A stretch of 13,705 nucleotides of DNA from Gammaproteobacteria bacterium (GTDB lineage Bacteria; Pseudomonadota; Gammaproteobacteria; GRL18). This document shows positions 7,100-13,705 of this stretch, in pieces. The position numbers were made by a program, and so were the translations under genes. The notes beneath the pieces are model-generated. The model worked only from the letters and a program-made list of their open reading frames with translations, was not told the origin of the DNA and did no database searches. Positions within the stretch are counted from its first letter, which is position 1. Every line of letters begins with the position of its first letter. The stretch is taken from the NCBI GenBank assembly GCA_024511395.1, contig JANELJ010000017.1, positions 1-13,705 on the forward strand. The letters run 5' to 3'.

Positions 7100-8533
7100 G
7101 TGATTATAAAAAAAAGCTTAGCCTTTCTTCTCGCTCGTGGCGTCCCCGGACTCATCAATTTACTGACCATTAGCGCCTATACCCGCCTGGTGAGTCCGGA
7201 GATCTACGGTCAATACTCCTTTTCACTGGCGTTTATTACATTGGCGATGACTATTTGCTTTCAATGGCTGCAATTTAGCCTGTTACGCTTTTATCATGGC
7301 AAGGACATTGACCAAAGGAGCCTGCTCAGTACAATCCTGTTTGCCTTCGTACTTTTATCCTGCACCATTTTACCCATTTTTATTTATATTATTCAGCTTA
7401 TTCAAACAGACTTCACAAATACCGTCCTGAGTTATGTATTTTTGCTCTCGCTGATTTTGTCATTTTTCAATATTCACCTGCAGATCCCGGTCGCCAACGG
7501 CTGGTCTATCGCTTATGGCATTCAATCTTCGGTAAAATCTGCCTTAGGCCTGTTACTGGGTATCCTGTTTATCTACCTGGACTATGGCCTGAGCGGTTTA
7601 TTCCTGGCGTTAATTATTGCGCATTTACTTCCAGTCGTATGGAGCTTTTCTAAATACTGGCAGCAGATTTCCTGGCGGTTTATTGATAAAAACTTGCTCA
7701 AATCTTTATTTATTTATGGCCTGCCTTTATCCGGCACACTCATGATGAACATGATGATTAATAATAGTGACCGCATTATGCTGAGCTGGTTAAAAGGCAA
7801 TGAATATACCGGTTGGTATTCAGCCGTTTATGACCTAACCAATTTCTCCCTTATCACTATTATGATGGCTGTAAATTTAGCCATCTATCCACTCATAATT
7901 AAAACTTATGAAAATAATGACAACGATTCAACTCGCCTGCTACTCAAACAGAACCTTGTCGCCTTAATGCTCATCAGCCTGCCATTACTATTAATGTTTT
8001 TAATCTTGCCACACCAACTCTCCGAGTTATTACTGGGCCAGCAGTTTCGCGAGGTAAGCTCAGATATCATGCCCATTATCGGTATAGCCACCTTTATCTG
8101 GGGAATCAAAGCCTTTTACTTTGATCTGCCATTTCTGCTTAGCCATAAAACACTATCTCTGCTAATTATCGGCGTCCTGGGCATGGTGCTGAATATTATC
8201 TTAAATTATGTATTAATTCCCCCCTATAGGATTGCAGGCGCAGCTTATGCAACTTTAATAACCACCAGTATGGTTCTGCTCATCACTTCAATATGGAGCC
8301 GGATAGTCTTTCCATTACCTTTACCACTGCGTGAGGTGTTAAAAATTTTTGCTATGGGCTTTATTATCGCCTTATTACTATGGGCAGGCAATCGACTTTA
8401 CTTTAGCAATATATTAATTAATAGCATAGCAACGATAGCTTTGTTCACTCTGGGGGTATACATATTAAATTTGTTAAACTTTCGGCAGCAGATCTGCGAG
8501 CACATAGCTCTCTTTCTGAAACTGAAAAAATAA
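7100..8533 (+). CDS. wzx: Wzx-type polysaccharide flippase (MATE/MVF-like oligosaccharide transporter)
   Basis: An integral membrane protein with about 12-14 hydrophobic helices, a polysaccharide-biosynthesis RfbX/Wzx-type N-terminus (LARGVPGLINLLTISAYTRL, then SPEIYGQYSFSLA) and the internal SDRIMLSWLKGNEYTGWYSA segment with its conserved N-S-D-R. It would move the undecaprenyl-linked repeat unit to the periplasmic face. The longest frame begins with TTG at 7031 and gives 500 residues, but its first codons overlap a good promoter and have no ribosome site. GTG at 7100 starts directly before IIKKSLAFLLARG, the usual N-terminus of these proteins, giving 477 residues; I chose it, although its Shine-Dalgarno sequence is also weak. 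It is the only plus-strand gene of the cluster and meets gmd tail to tail with 10 bp between them. Confidence 0.9.
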   Translation: MIIKKSLAFLLARGVPGLINLLTISAYTRLVSPEIYGQYSFSLAFITLAMTICFQWLQFSLLRFYHGKDIDQRSLLSTILFAFVLLSCTILPIFIYIIQLIQTDFTNTVLSYVFLLSLILSFFNIHLQIPVANGWSIAYGIQSSVKSALGLLLGILFIYLDYGLSGLFLALIIAHLLPVVWSFSKYWQQISWRFIDKNLLKSLFIYGLPLSGTLMMNMMINNSDRIMLSWLKGNEYTGWYSAVYDLTNFSLITIMMAVNLAIYPLIIKTYENNDNDSTRLLLKQNLVALMLISLPLLLMFLILPHQLSELLLGQQFREVSSDIMPIIGIATFIWGIKAFYFDLPFLLSHKTLSLLIIGVLGMVLNIILNYVLIPPYRIAGAAYATLITTSMVLLITSIWSRIVFPLPLPLREVLKIFAMGFIIALLLWAGNRLYFSNILINSIATIALFTLGVYILNLLNFRQQICEHIALFLKLKK

Positions 8534-8545
8534 GAAGTACTTATT
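8529..8545. terminator. Short palindrome between convergent wzx and gmd stops
   Basis: AATAAG and CTTATT are inverted around a 5-base loop, and the stop codons of both convergent genes fall in the palindrome. It has A residues before and T-rich sequence after, so it might act weakly in both directions, but the six-pair AT-rich stem is unlikely to be a strong terminator. Confidence 0.2.
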
Positions 8546-9650
8546 ATTCATGGTAATCAAAGGTTTTAAAACCTTCCTTGCGACACAGGTCATCACGTTG
8601 GGCAATGGACAAATCTTCCCGAACCATTTCAGCCACCATTTCTTCCAGGGTAATCTTAGGCACCCAACCCAGTTTTTCCTTGGCTTTACCTGGATCACCC
8701 AATAATATTTCCACTTCAGTAGGACGGAAATAACGGGGATCGACTTTGACCACAACCTGATCAAGCTGCAACTCAGAATCACCGGCATCAACCACAATCC
8801 CCTGTTCATCAACGCCTTCGCCTTCCCAGCACAGGCGAATACCCAGCTCTTTAGCTGCCGCATTAACAAAATCACGTACAGAATACTGAACACCCGTGGC
8901 AATACAAAAGTCTTCCGGTTCATCCTGTTGTAGCATTAACCACTGCATTTCAACATAATCTTTAGCATGACCCCAATCGCGTTTAGCATCCAAGTTACCC
9001 AGATAGAGGCAGTCCTGTAATCCCAGGCTAATCCGCGCAATGGCACGAGTAATTTTCCGGGTTACAAAGGTTTCACCACGCACGGGCGATTCATGATTAA
9101 ACAAAATACCATTGCAGGCATACATGCCATAAGCTTCACGATAATTTACAGTAATCCAGTAGGCATATAGTTTTGCCACCGCATAAGGGGAACGGGGATA
9201 AAATGGAGTGGTTTCTTTTTGCGGAATTTCCTGTACTTTACCATACAGTTCAGAGGTTGAAGCCTGATAATAACGAGTTGTTTTTTCTAGGCCGAAAATA
9301 CGAATGGCCTCCAGAATACGCAAGGCACCAATACCAACAGTATCCGCAGTATATTCCGGGCTTTCAAAAGACACAGCCACATGACTCTGAGCACCCAAAT
9401 TATAAATCTCATCAGGACGCACTTCCTGAATGATACGCACTAGGTTCATGGAATCACTCAAGTCACCATAATGCAATATAAAGTGACGATTGGAAACATG
9501 AGGGTCCTGATAAAGATGATCGATTCTATCCGTATTAAACGATGACGCTCGCCGTTTTATACCATGCACTTCATAGCCTTTTTTCAACAAAAATTCGGCT
9601 AAATAAGCGCCATCCTGACCTGTTACGCCAGTTATCAAAGCTTTTTTCAT
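8544..9650 (-). CDS. gmd: GDP-mannose 4,6-dehydratase
   Basis: A 368-residue protein matching the usual Gmd length and motifs: TGVTGQDG (7-14) for NADP binding, [15 protein letters not shown] (33-47), [13 protein letters not shown] (84-96), STSE (131-134) with the catalytic Thr and Glu, and YAVAK (156-160). It makes GDP-4-keto-6-deoxy-D-mannose from GDP-mannose, the branch point to GDP-L-fucose (with Fcl, also in this window), GDP-colitose or GDP-perosamine. The C-terminus [14 protein letters not shown] has a diverged echo upstream of fcl. It starts at ATG 9650 with no strong ribosome site, has its own candidate promoter in the 109-bp gap behind the GT2 gene, and is convergent with wzx. Confidence 0.97.
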   Translation of the reverse strand: MKKALITGVTGQDGAYLAEFLLKKGYEVHGIKRRASSFNTDRIDHLYQDPHVSNRHFILHYGDLSDSMNLVRIIQEVRPDEIYNLGAQSHVAVSFESPEYTADTVGIGALRILEAIRIFGLEKTTRYYQASTSELYGKVQEIPQKETTPFYPRSPYAVAKLYAYWITVNYREAYGMYACNGILFNHESPVRGETFVTRKITRAIARISLGLQDCLYLGNLDAKRDWGHAKDYVEMQWLMLQQDEPEDFCIATGVQYSVRDFVNAAAKELGIRLCWEGEGVDEQGIVVDAGDSELQLDQVVVKVDPRYFRPTEVEILLGDPGKAKEKLGWVPKITLEEMVAEMVREDLSIAQRDDLCRKEGFKTFDYHE

Positions 9651-9734
9651 ATTATTTCAACTTTATATTTATACAAACCACATAAGAAAACAGTGTATGA
9701 AACCATAAAACAAGGTATTTATTAAAAAACGAGC

Positions 9735-9743
9735 ATTATAACA
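9735..9743 (-). promoter_or_regulatory. Extended -10 promoter upstream of gmd
   Basis: The minus strand reads TGTTATAAT, matching TGnTATAAT perfectly. A -35 is not recognisable. Transcription would begin near 9728 and leave a leader of about 78 nt before the gmd ATG. The 109-bp gap is otherwise AT-rich with no clear terminator for the upstream GT2 gene. Confidence 0.45.
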
Positions 9744-9759
9744 TACCTGATAAAACGTG

Positions 9760-10527
9760 TTATTTAAACAGGTACTGAATTAAACGGTCTTTTATCTTTC
9801 CCAGAACAAACAGAGGAACAAAAAAACTAATCCCGTTATTTTTTGCCGCTTTAATAATCTCTTTATTCTGTAAAATTATATTACCAGGCGATTGATTCGA
9901 AACACCGCCGATGCGCATTTTTACCCAGGTTTTGGGCACATAAAGCGACTTAACCTGATACCGCTCCAGAAATCGCAACATCAATTCAATATCATTGCCC
10001 ATTTTATAATCCAGTGAAAAACCTCCAAACTGCTCATACACCGACTTTTTTACATAAAACGTCGGGTGTGGCGGCGACCAACCCCGTCCAAATAACCCCA
10101 GCTTAAATGCCGATGACCGCCAGTACCTGATGACTTTATCCCGATCCGTTTGTTGCACATATACCAGATCTGCATAGCAGGCGTCTATTTCCTCCTGACG
10201 CAGAACTTCCGCGATTTGCTGGAGTACTGTCGAATCGGCCAGCATATCGTCTGAATTGATAAAGCCGATCACTTCACCGCTGGCCAGATTTATTCCCTTA
10301 TTCATGGCATCGTATATGCCGTCATCCTGCTCCGAGACCGCATGGTCGATTACATCAGAATTTTGCTTAATTACAGTCAATGTGCCATCGCTGGAACCAC
10401 CATCAATAATAATATATTCCAGGTTGGGATAATTCTGTTCCCGAACCGAAGCAATAGTATCGCCAATGGTATGGGCGCTATTAAAGGATACTGTAATTAA
10501 TGAAATTTTAACGTGCTTAATAATCAA
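9760..10527 (-). CDS. Glycosyltransferase family 2 (WcaA/WcaE-like)
   Basis: A 255-residue GT-A fold enzyme, predicted cytoplasmic or peripheral at the inner membrane. ISLITVSFNSAHTI (8-21) is the first strand and nucleotide loop, IDGGSSDGT (41-49) the second, EQDDGIYDAMNKG (66-78) is the motif typical of the colanic-acid WcaE-like group, and FINSDD (89-94) is the metal-binding D-x-D equivalent. GRGWSPPHPTFYVKK near residue 150 fits acceptor-site sequences in this group. The donor sugar cannot be inferred safely. The first start is TTG at 10527; a GAGGGG sequence lies too close to it for a normal spacing, so the real start could be a rare codon a few residues in. It lies 23 bp after the GT4 gene in the same transcript. 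Confidence 0.9.
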   Translation of the reverse strand: MIIKHVKISLITVSFNSAHTIGDTIASVREQNYPNLEYIIIDGGSSDGTLTVIKQNSDVIDHAVSEQDDGIYDAMNKGINLASGEVIGFINSDDMLADSTVLQQIAEVLRQEEIDACYADLVYVQQTDRDKVIRYWRSSAFKLGLFGRGWSPPHPTFYVKKSVYEQFGGFSLDYKMGNDIELMLRFLERYQVKSLYVPKTWVKMRIGGVSNQSPGNIILQNKEIIKAAKNNGISFFVPLFVLGKIKDRLIQYLFK

Positions 10528-10550
10528 CCCCTCATACTGTATCAGTCAAA

Positions 10551-11627
10551 TTATGCCAATTTGTCAATTTTATTATAAAATTCAATGGTTTGAGAATAAC
10601 ATTTATCCCAGGAAAACTTTTCCGCTTGGACAATCCCATGACTTATAAGCTGCTGACGCTGTACAGGATCATCCAGTAGGGCAAAAAATTGCCTTAAGGT
10701 CTCCGCATTTAAATGCTCACACAATAAACCTGCATCACCCGCTACCTCCAGAATTGAAGATTTTGCCATGGCAATGACGGGGCAGCCCGCTGCCATAGCC
10801 TCACTAACGGGTATACCAAAGCCTTCATACTCGGAAGGATAAATAAAACAATAAGCCTGATTATAAAGCTCGTTCAAAAGAACATCATCAACAAAACCTA
10901 GAAAACGATAGCGACCAGCAATTTTGCGTTGTAAAAATGCACTTTCTTCCTGGCTCAATTGCGGACCAACAATCACCAGAGTGATATCACTACAGTCAGT
11001 CAATGCCTCCACCAGAGTAGAAAAATTTTTGTATCCGCCTCTGGCACCCACAAATAACACATACTTTAGAGAAATTAGTGATTGAATGGTTTTAGAGAAA
11101 TGGTAAGTCTCAGGCAGGCTCTTGAAAATGTCAGGTTTACCAATGTAAATAACCTCTACCGGCACATCCAGATCTGGAAAAAACTGGTATAGATCACTTC
11201 TAGTGTTTTCAGAAATACAGATAATACCGGCAGCTTTATTTATAGCATAGAATTTTTGTGTAGAATGCAGCAACTTTGCTACTCCCTGGCGATAATATTC
11301 ATAAGTGAAGTCATAAATTGTGACAATATTTTTCGCGCCTTCGGCAATACGATAATAACTGGAATGAAACAGTGATTGTCTGGCTACCGGAGTCTGAAAT
11401 GGCAGATAGCGAAGCAAACGCACCGGTATGTTCGATTCGACCTGTATCGCCAGCTCAAGGTTATTGAGTTCCTTCGCCAGTAAGTGAGTGTAACTATTAC
11501 TAAATTGAAACACAGCTGCTTCAATGTGACTGTCCCGAGCTAGGCGTTTTAGCAGTTCATACCAGTAAACCGAAATACCGCCCATTGGTTGCAGAGAAAA
11601 GATAATATTATCCAGCGTAAGCTTCAT
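10551..11627 (-). CDS. Glycosyltransferase family 4 (GT-B)
   Basis: A 358-residue retaining GT-B transferase. The N-terminal acceptor domain has a PMGGISVY loop (14-21). The C-terminal domain starts around YVLFVGARGGYKN (189-201), the common nucleotide-sugar-binding entrance, and carries the E-x7-E signature in EGFGIPVSEAMAAGCPVI (E268 and E276). FDP-type context (IYDFTYEYYRQG) is common in mannosyl- or fucosyl-transferring GT4 proteins of O-antigen loci. With GDP-sugar genes nearby a GDP-mannose or GDP-fucose donor is attractive but unproven. Start ATG at 11627 gives the standard N-terminus; the ribosome site is weak. It follows the polymerase-like gene by 44 bp and precedes the GT2 gene by 23 bp. 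Confidence 0.92.
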   Translation of the reverse strand: MKLTLDNIIFSLQPMGGISVYWYELLKRLARDSHIEAAVFQFSNSYTHLLAKELNNLELAIQVESNIPVRLLRYLPFQTPVARQSLFHSSYYRIAEGAKNIVTIYDFTYEYYRQGVAKLLHSTQKFYAINKAAGIICISENTRSDLYQFFPDLDVPVEVIYIGKPDIFKSLPETYHFSKTIQSLISLKYVLFVGARGGYKNFSTLVEALTDCSDITLVIVGPQLSQEESAFLQRKIAGRYRFLGFVDDVLLNELYNQAYCFIYPSEYEGFGIPVSEAMAAGCPVIAMAKSSILEVAGDAGLLCEHLNAETLRQFFALLDDPVQRQQLISHGIVQAEKFSWDKCYSQTIEFYNKIDKLA

Positions 11628-11671
11628 ACCAGACGATGTCTCTGCTTACACGCAAACTTGTTCATACCGAA

Positions 11672-12889
11672 TTAGTGCCTTAGCTCAGAAGAATATTGTG
11701 CGTACAGCTCATTAATTTTAAAAACAACAATAACAAACAGTGTCCAGGTCAGTCCGCTTCTGACAAGAATTAAACTTTCGGTAATATTGGCCGTGACAAA
11801 CATAATGAAAAACACACTGAGAAATATAAGTGAGCTGTAATCACTTTTATTTTTTAACAGAATATAAATTTTTTTGGCACTATCTACAATAAAGACCGTG
11901 AACAAAAAGACGCCCAGCCAGCCAAACCAGAAGAAAATATCCAGATAACCATTATGGCCTCCAAAAGAAAGCAAATCTTCATATTGCTTTGGCGCCAAAT
12001 GGTAATCTACCCAGGTACCATAGCCATGCCCCAATACAGGCATCATTTTGGCCTGTTCATAGACAATGGACCAGGTAATGGTTCTGCCGGTCAGGGTCTC
12101 ACTCTTGTCAACCAGAACCAGCAGGTCGCCCTTGAAAAGATAGGCGCCAGCAATCATCACCAGTAATGACAGAAAAATCCAATGCACGGAAAACTGGCGT
12201 TTATAATAAAAGGCAATCAGTGTTGCCATAAAAAAACCACCCATAAGCAATACAATAGCCGTCATTGAGCGGGAGAAGTACACCAGGGGCATCGCCAGTA
12301 TGACAATAAACATGAAAGTAGCCAAGGATATTTTTCTGGTTAATAGCTGGATATAGCTGATAACAATAAAAAATACCATAGCCTGTGTTAAGTGATTTTT
12401 TTGATAAAAAATGCCTTTCCAGGCGGAAGCGTAATTACCCTGTTCGGATAATGAAATATCCGGGTAAAGATAAATAACACTATAATTGACAATCGCCAAT
12501 AGTAAGAAAAACCATAATAACCATTGCAGGAACTCGGTAACAGAGAATCGGGTTGCAATCAGCAATGCTATGGCTGCAATCCCTAAAACGCCTATTAAAC
12601 GGGTGGCAGTAAAATAAAAATCAACGCTCCACAGGAGCGAAACACAGGAAACCCCCAGCAATAACACAAAAAGCCGGCTTTGCTTCAGATATTCAAGCCC
12701 CTTGGCGTGATTTAATAAAATTCCGACAAAGCTTAATGAGTAGGTCAGTATGAGCAAACTAATGCCCCACTGAGAAAGACTGGTACGGCCGAACTCATCC
12801 ACGGTTTTACCCATAAGTTGAATCCAGCCACTAATTAACAGCAATAACAGAAGTGAATAAATTTTAGATCCGAGAATATGTTTAAACAT
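11672..12889 (-). CDS. Wzy/WaaL/ExoQ-family O-antigen polymerase or ligase
   Basis: A 405-residue protein with about ten to twelve hydrophobic helices. The Wzy_C-type core is recognisable: WKGIFYQKNHLTQ (157-169), equivalent to the W-x-G-x-F-x-x-K-N motif of ExoQ-like proteins, LTGRTITW (266-273), GHGYGTW (287-293), and GGHNGYLDI (310-318) with the conserved periplasmic histidine. The family includes both polymerases, which join repeat units, and ligases, which attach polymer to lipid A-core. Being inside a cluster with wzx and an initiating transferase, polymerase is more likely, but sequence alone does not decide. It is the first gene of the minus-strand cluster; ATG at 12889 has AAGGA 15 or so bases upstream, a long spacing. 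The promoter region lies at about 12940. Confidence 0.88.
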   Translation of the reverse strand: MFKHILGSKIYSLLLLLLISGWIQLMGKTVDEFGRTSLSQWGISLLILTYSLSFVGILLNHAKGLEYLKQSRLFVLLLGVSCVSLLWSVDFYFTATRLIGVLGIAAIALLIATRFSVTEFLQWLLWFFLLLAIVNYSVIYLYPDISLSEQGNYASAWKGIFYQKNHLTQAMVFFIVISYIQLLTRKISLATFMFIVILAMPLVYFSRSMTAIVLLMGGFFMATLIAFYYKRQFSVHWIFLSLLVMIAGAYLFKGDLLVLVDKSETLTGRTITWSIVYEQAKMMPVLGHGYGTWVDYHLAPKQYEDLLSFGGHNGYLDIFFWFGWLGVFLFTVFIVDSAKKIYILLKNKSDYSSLIFLSVFFIMFVTANITESLILVRSGLTWTLFVIVVFKINELYAQYSSELRH

Positions 12890-12939
12890 TATGTTTTAAA
12901 TTATCCTTTTCAAGCTATCCCTGATTAAAAGCCAGCACC

Positions 12940-12945
12940 ATTATA
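12940..12945 (-). promoter_or_regulatory. Candidate -10 of the main cluster promoter
   Basis: A perfect TATAAT on the minus strand lies about 50 bp before the polymerase ATG. The -35 (AGGGTA with a 17-bp spacer) is poor, suggesting dependence on an activator. It directly abuts one arm of the inverted repeat at 12946-12986. No JUMPstart/ops element was seen. Confidence 0.4.
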
Positions 12946-12986
12946 TTCACAATCGCTTATTTTACCCTAAAAGATGCCATTGTGAA
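12946..12986. repeat. 8-bp inverted repeat flanking the -35 region
   Basis: TTCACAAT (12946-12953) and ATTGTGAA (12979-12986) are perfect inverted copies 25 bp apart. One arm touches the -10 of the candidate cluster promoter and the other lies just upstream of the -35 region. The spacing suits a looped or doubly bound operator. The same TTGTGA core recurs at 13058-13074. Confidence 0.4.
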
Positions 12987-13057
12987 AAGCAAGCATCCAT
13001 AATCGCATCATCGAAAATACTCAAGAAATCACCTGAATTTCCACTTTTTGGCGTAAG

Positions 13058-13074
13058 TCACAAAGTGATTGTGA
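13058..13074. promoter_or_regulatory. Palindrome TCACAA-N5-TTGTGA, possible operator
   Basis: A perfect 6-bp inverted pair around AGTGA. The half-site matches the inverted repeat nearer the polymerase gene. The order is TCACA then TGTGA, the reverse of the CRP consensus (TGTGA-N6-TCACA), so it is not a normal CRP site. It lies about 80 bp upstream of the broken small gene at 13155. Confidence 0.35.
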
Positions 13075-13154
13075 GAAATGACCTATAGTAATGTCTAACC
13101 AAACAAAGTAAATTAACAAATACCCAAGCAGCTTAATCAATTTTGAGGTCAATT

Positions 13155-13214
13155 ATGAGCAGTATAAAATTATTCCCAACCCTGGTGCATATTCTGGCCG
13201 ATCATGAACACTGA
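13155..13214 (+). pseudogene. 5' end of an unidentified gene, cut by an IS-like element
   Basis: ATG at 13155 is preceded by a good ribosome site (GAGG, about 7 bases upstream). The frame encodes MSSIKLFPTLVHILAD and then enters the repeat element at 13205, where it stops at TGA 13212-13214. The 16 codons outside the element look coding, but no family can be named from them. A further open stretch in the same frame follows the element (13296-13472) and may be the other part of the gene. Confidence 0.35.
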
Positions 13215-13264
13215 TTCTGATCTCATCGTGAACACTTTTACTGTTTTTCCAGAATCAGTGTTCA
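13205..13264. mobile_element. 60-bp element with perfect 15-bp inverted ends (IS21-like ends)
   Basis: TGAACACTGATTCTG (13205-13219) and CAGAATCAGTGTTCA (13250-13264) are perfect inverted copies. A third partial copy, CATCGTGAACAC (13224-13235), lies inside and is the exact inverse of GTGTTCACGATG at 13258-13269. Multiple nested terminal repeats of this kind recall the ends of IS21-family elements, so this may be an ends-only deletion product or a MITE. CGAT occurs on both sides (13199-13202 and 13265-13268) and could be a short target duplication. The family assignment is from memory. Confidence 0.5.
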
Positions 13265-13295
13265 CGATGGTTCAGAATCCTTTCCCACACATTGA

Positions 13296-13472
13296 TATTC
13301 AATAACTGCTAACCTTCCTGATTTTTTATTAGGGAATGTTTATACCAACAAAGAGACTATCAATGCGACAATTACGAACAATATTAAGGCTCAGACTGCA
13401 AGCCAAACTCAGCCTGAGACAGATGGTAATCCCCCATTTATAAAGCAATTCATAAATAGAGGTTTTGCATAA
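13296..13472 (+). pseudogene. Open fragment, possible 3' part of the interrupted gene
   Basis: An open stretch of 58 codons ending in TAA 13470-13472, with a polar, protein-like composition (for example NKETINATITNNIKAQTASQ, then PPFIKQFINRGFA). It has no ATG, GTG or TTG start and follows a TGA at 13293. It is in the same frame as the gene start at 13155, and the element between them is 60 bp. It could be the rest of that gene or chance; no family is recognised. Confidence 0.3.
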
Positions 13473-13563
13473 GTCTTATCCACATATCCATAGGTCTGCC
13501 TGTTGGTGAGACCTTCAGGTTTATCTCACTGACAGGCCTGGCCTGTGGGTATGTGGATAAGAC
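13473..13563. repeat. 91-bp long-stem hairpin with DnaA-box-like ends
   Basis: The arms are 13473-13511 and 13524-13563 around a 12-base loop. The outer 14 bases are perfect (GTCTTATCCACATA facing TATGTGGATAAGAC); the inner arms match at most positions, including GCCTGT and GTGAGA blocks. Each arm contains TTATCCACA, the DnaA-box consensus, in inverted orientation (13476-13484 and 13552-13560). It lies just beyond the 3' end of the IS3-type transposase fragment, so it may be the terminal region of that element or two abutting element ends. Confidence 0.75.
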
Positions 13564-13578
13564 GGTTTAAATTGTTTT

Positions 13579-13704
13579 CTAACAGGCTAAAACCAATTTT
13601 TGCCTGGGTGGTACTCCACCGATAGCCGTATGGGGTCGTTCATTATTATAACTCCATTTCCAGCATGTTGTTGTTTCCTGTGCATGCTCTATAGAATTAA
13701 ATAA
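13579..13704 (-). mobile_element. IS3-family transposase (OrfB), C-terminal part, continues beyond the window
   Basis: Read on the minus strand into TAG (13581-13579) the sequence encodes LFNSIEHAQETTTCWKWSY then NNERPHTAIGGVPPRQKLVLAC. This is the closing segment of an IS3-family OrfB integrase-type transposase (pattern W-x-x-x-Y-N-x-x-R-P-H-x-x-I-G-x-x-P-P). About 42 residues are visible; the DDE catalytic part would lie past 13705. Whether the full copy is intact cannot be judged here. The frame is uninterrupted in the window. Confidence 0.85.
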
Positions 13705-13705
13705 A

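Noticed and set aside
8474..8923. 149-residue minus-strand frame overlapping the end of gmd and wzx
   Set aside because: Out-of-frame shadow of the Gmd C-terminus with Trp/Leu/Lys-rich composition and no family signature.
13058..13074. CRP-binding site
   Set aside because: The half-sites are in the opposite order to the CRP consensus and the spacing differs.
12890..13150. JUMPstart/ops antitermination element upstream of the cluster
   Set aside because: No GGCGGTAGC-like core was found on the minus strand between the polymerase gene and the gene fragments.
13473..13563. Replication origin
   Set aside because: Only two DnaA-box-like sequences are present and both are parts of a long inverted repeat beside a transposase; there is no cluster of boxes, AT-rich unwinding element or dnaA/dnaN/rep gene.

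Overview
The window is a 13.7 kb surface-polysaccharide (O-antigen or capsule type) gene cluster with mobile-element debris on both sides. Nothing in it names the organism. The gene families (a Pseudomonas wbpV-wbpL-wbpM-like trio, gmd/fcl, Wzx/Wzy-type genes, a Uma2 nuclease, IS256, IS3 and possibly IS21 relics) and the moderately AT-rich composition suggest a gammaproteobacterium, but this is inference only.

Layout. Positions 1-410 hold a decayed IS256-type transposase 3' end, a small palindrome and a probable IS end that cuts off a DUF4258 gene. Positions 579-1124 (minus) encode a Uma2/DUF820 PD-(D/E)XK protein. The cluster proper spans about 1175-12889. In transcription order on the minus strand it runs: Wzy/WaaL-type polymerase or ligase (12889-11672), GT4 glycosyltransferase (11627-10551), GT2 glycosyltransferase (10527-9760), gmd (9650-8544), a SAM methyltransferase (7017-6205), a wbpV-like 4-reductase (6164-5226), a wbpL-like initiating transferase (5233-4235), a wbpM-like 4,6-dehydratase (4198-2285) and fcl (start 2140 or 2161, end 1175). 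The Wzx flippase (7100-8533) alone lies on the plus strand. Positions 12890-13705 hold no intact gene: a candidate promoter with inverted repeats, two gene fragments separated by a 60-bp element with IS21-like ends, a 91-bp hairpin, and the 3' end of an IS3-family transposase running off the window.

How the genes fit together. Gmd and Fcl convert GDP-mannose to GDP-L-fucose. The WbpM-like and WbpV-like enzymes should convert UDP-GlcNAc to a UDP-6-deoxy-HexNAc (QuiNAc or FucNAc), and the WbpL-like protein would load it on undecaprenyl phosphate. The GT2 and GT4 enzymes would extend the unit, the methyltransferase may decorate it, Wzx would flip it and the Wzy-family protein would polymerise or ligate it. 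The window has no manA/manB/manC, wzz, or complete set of transferases, so these are probably elsewhere.

Most notable observations: the 3' end of a second, diverged gmd lies just upstream of fcl, implying that a gmd-fcl pair was once adjacent and that about 6.3 kb now separates the surviving gmd from fcl; the inverted wzx has overlapping divergent promoters, which argue that its true start is an internal GTG; a 7-bp tandem repeat runs into the fcl translation start; most cluster genes use GTG or TTG starts; and a 91-bp hairpin carries two perfect DnaA-box-like sequences beside the IS3 fragment. I found no clear new defence or mobile system; the window looks like a rearranged but recognisable polysaccharide locus.
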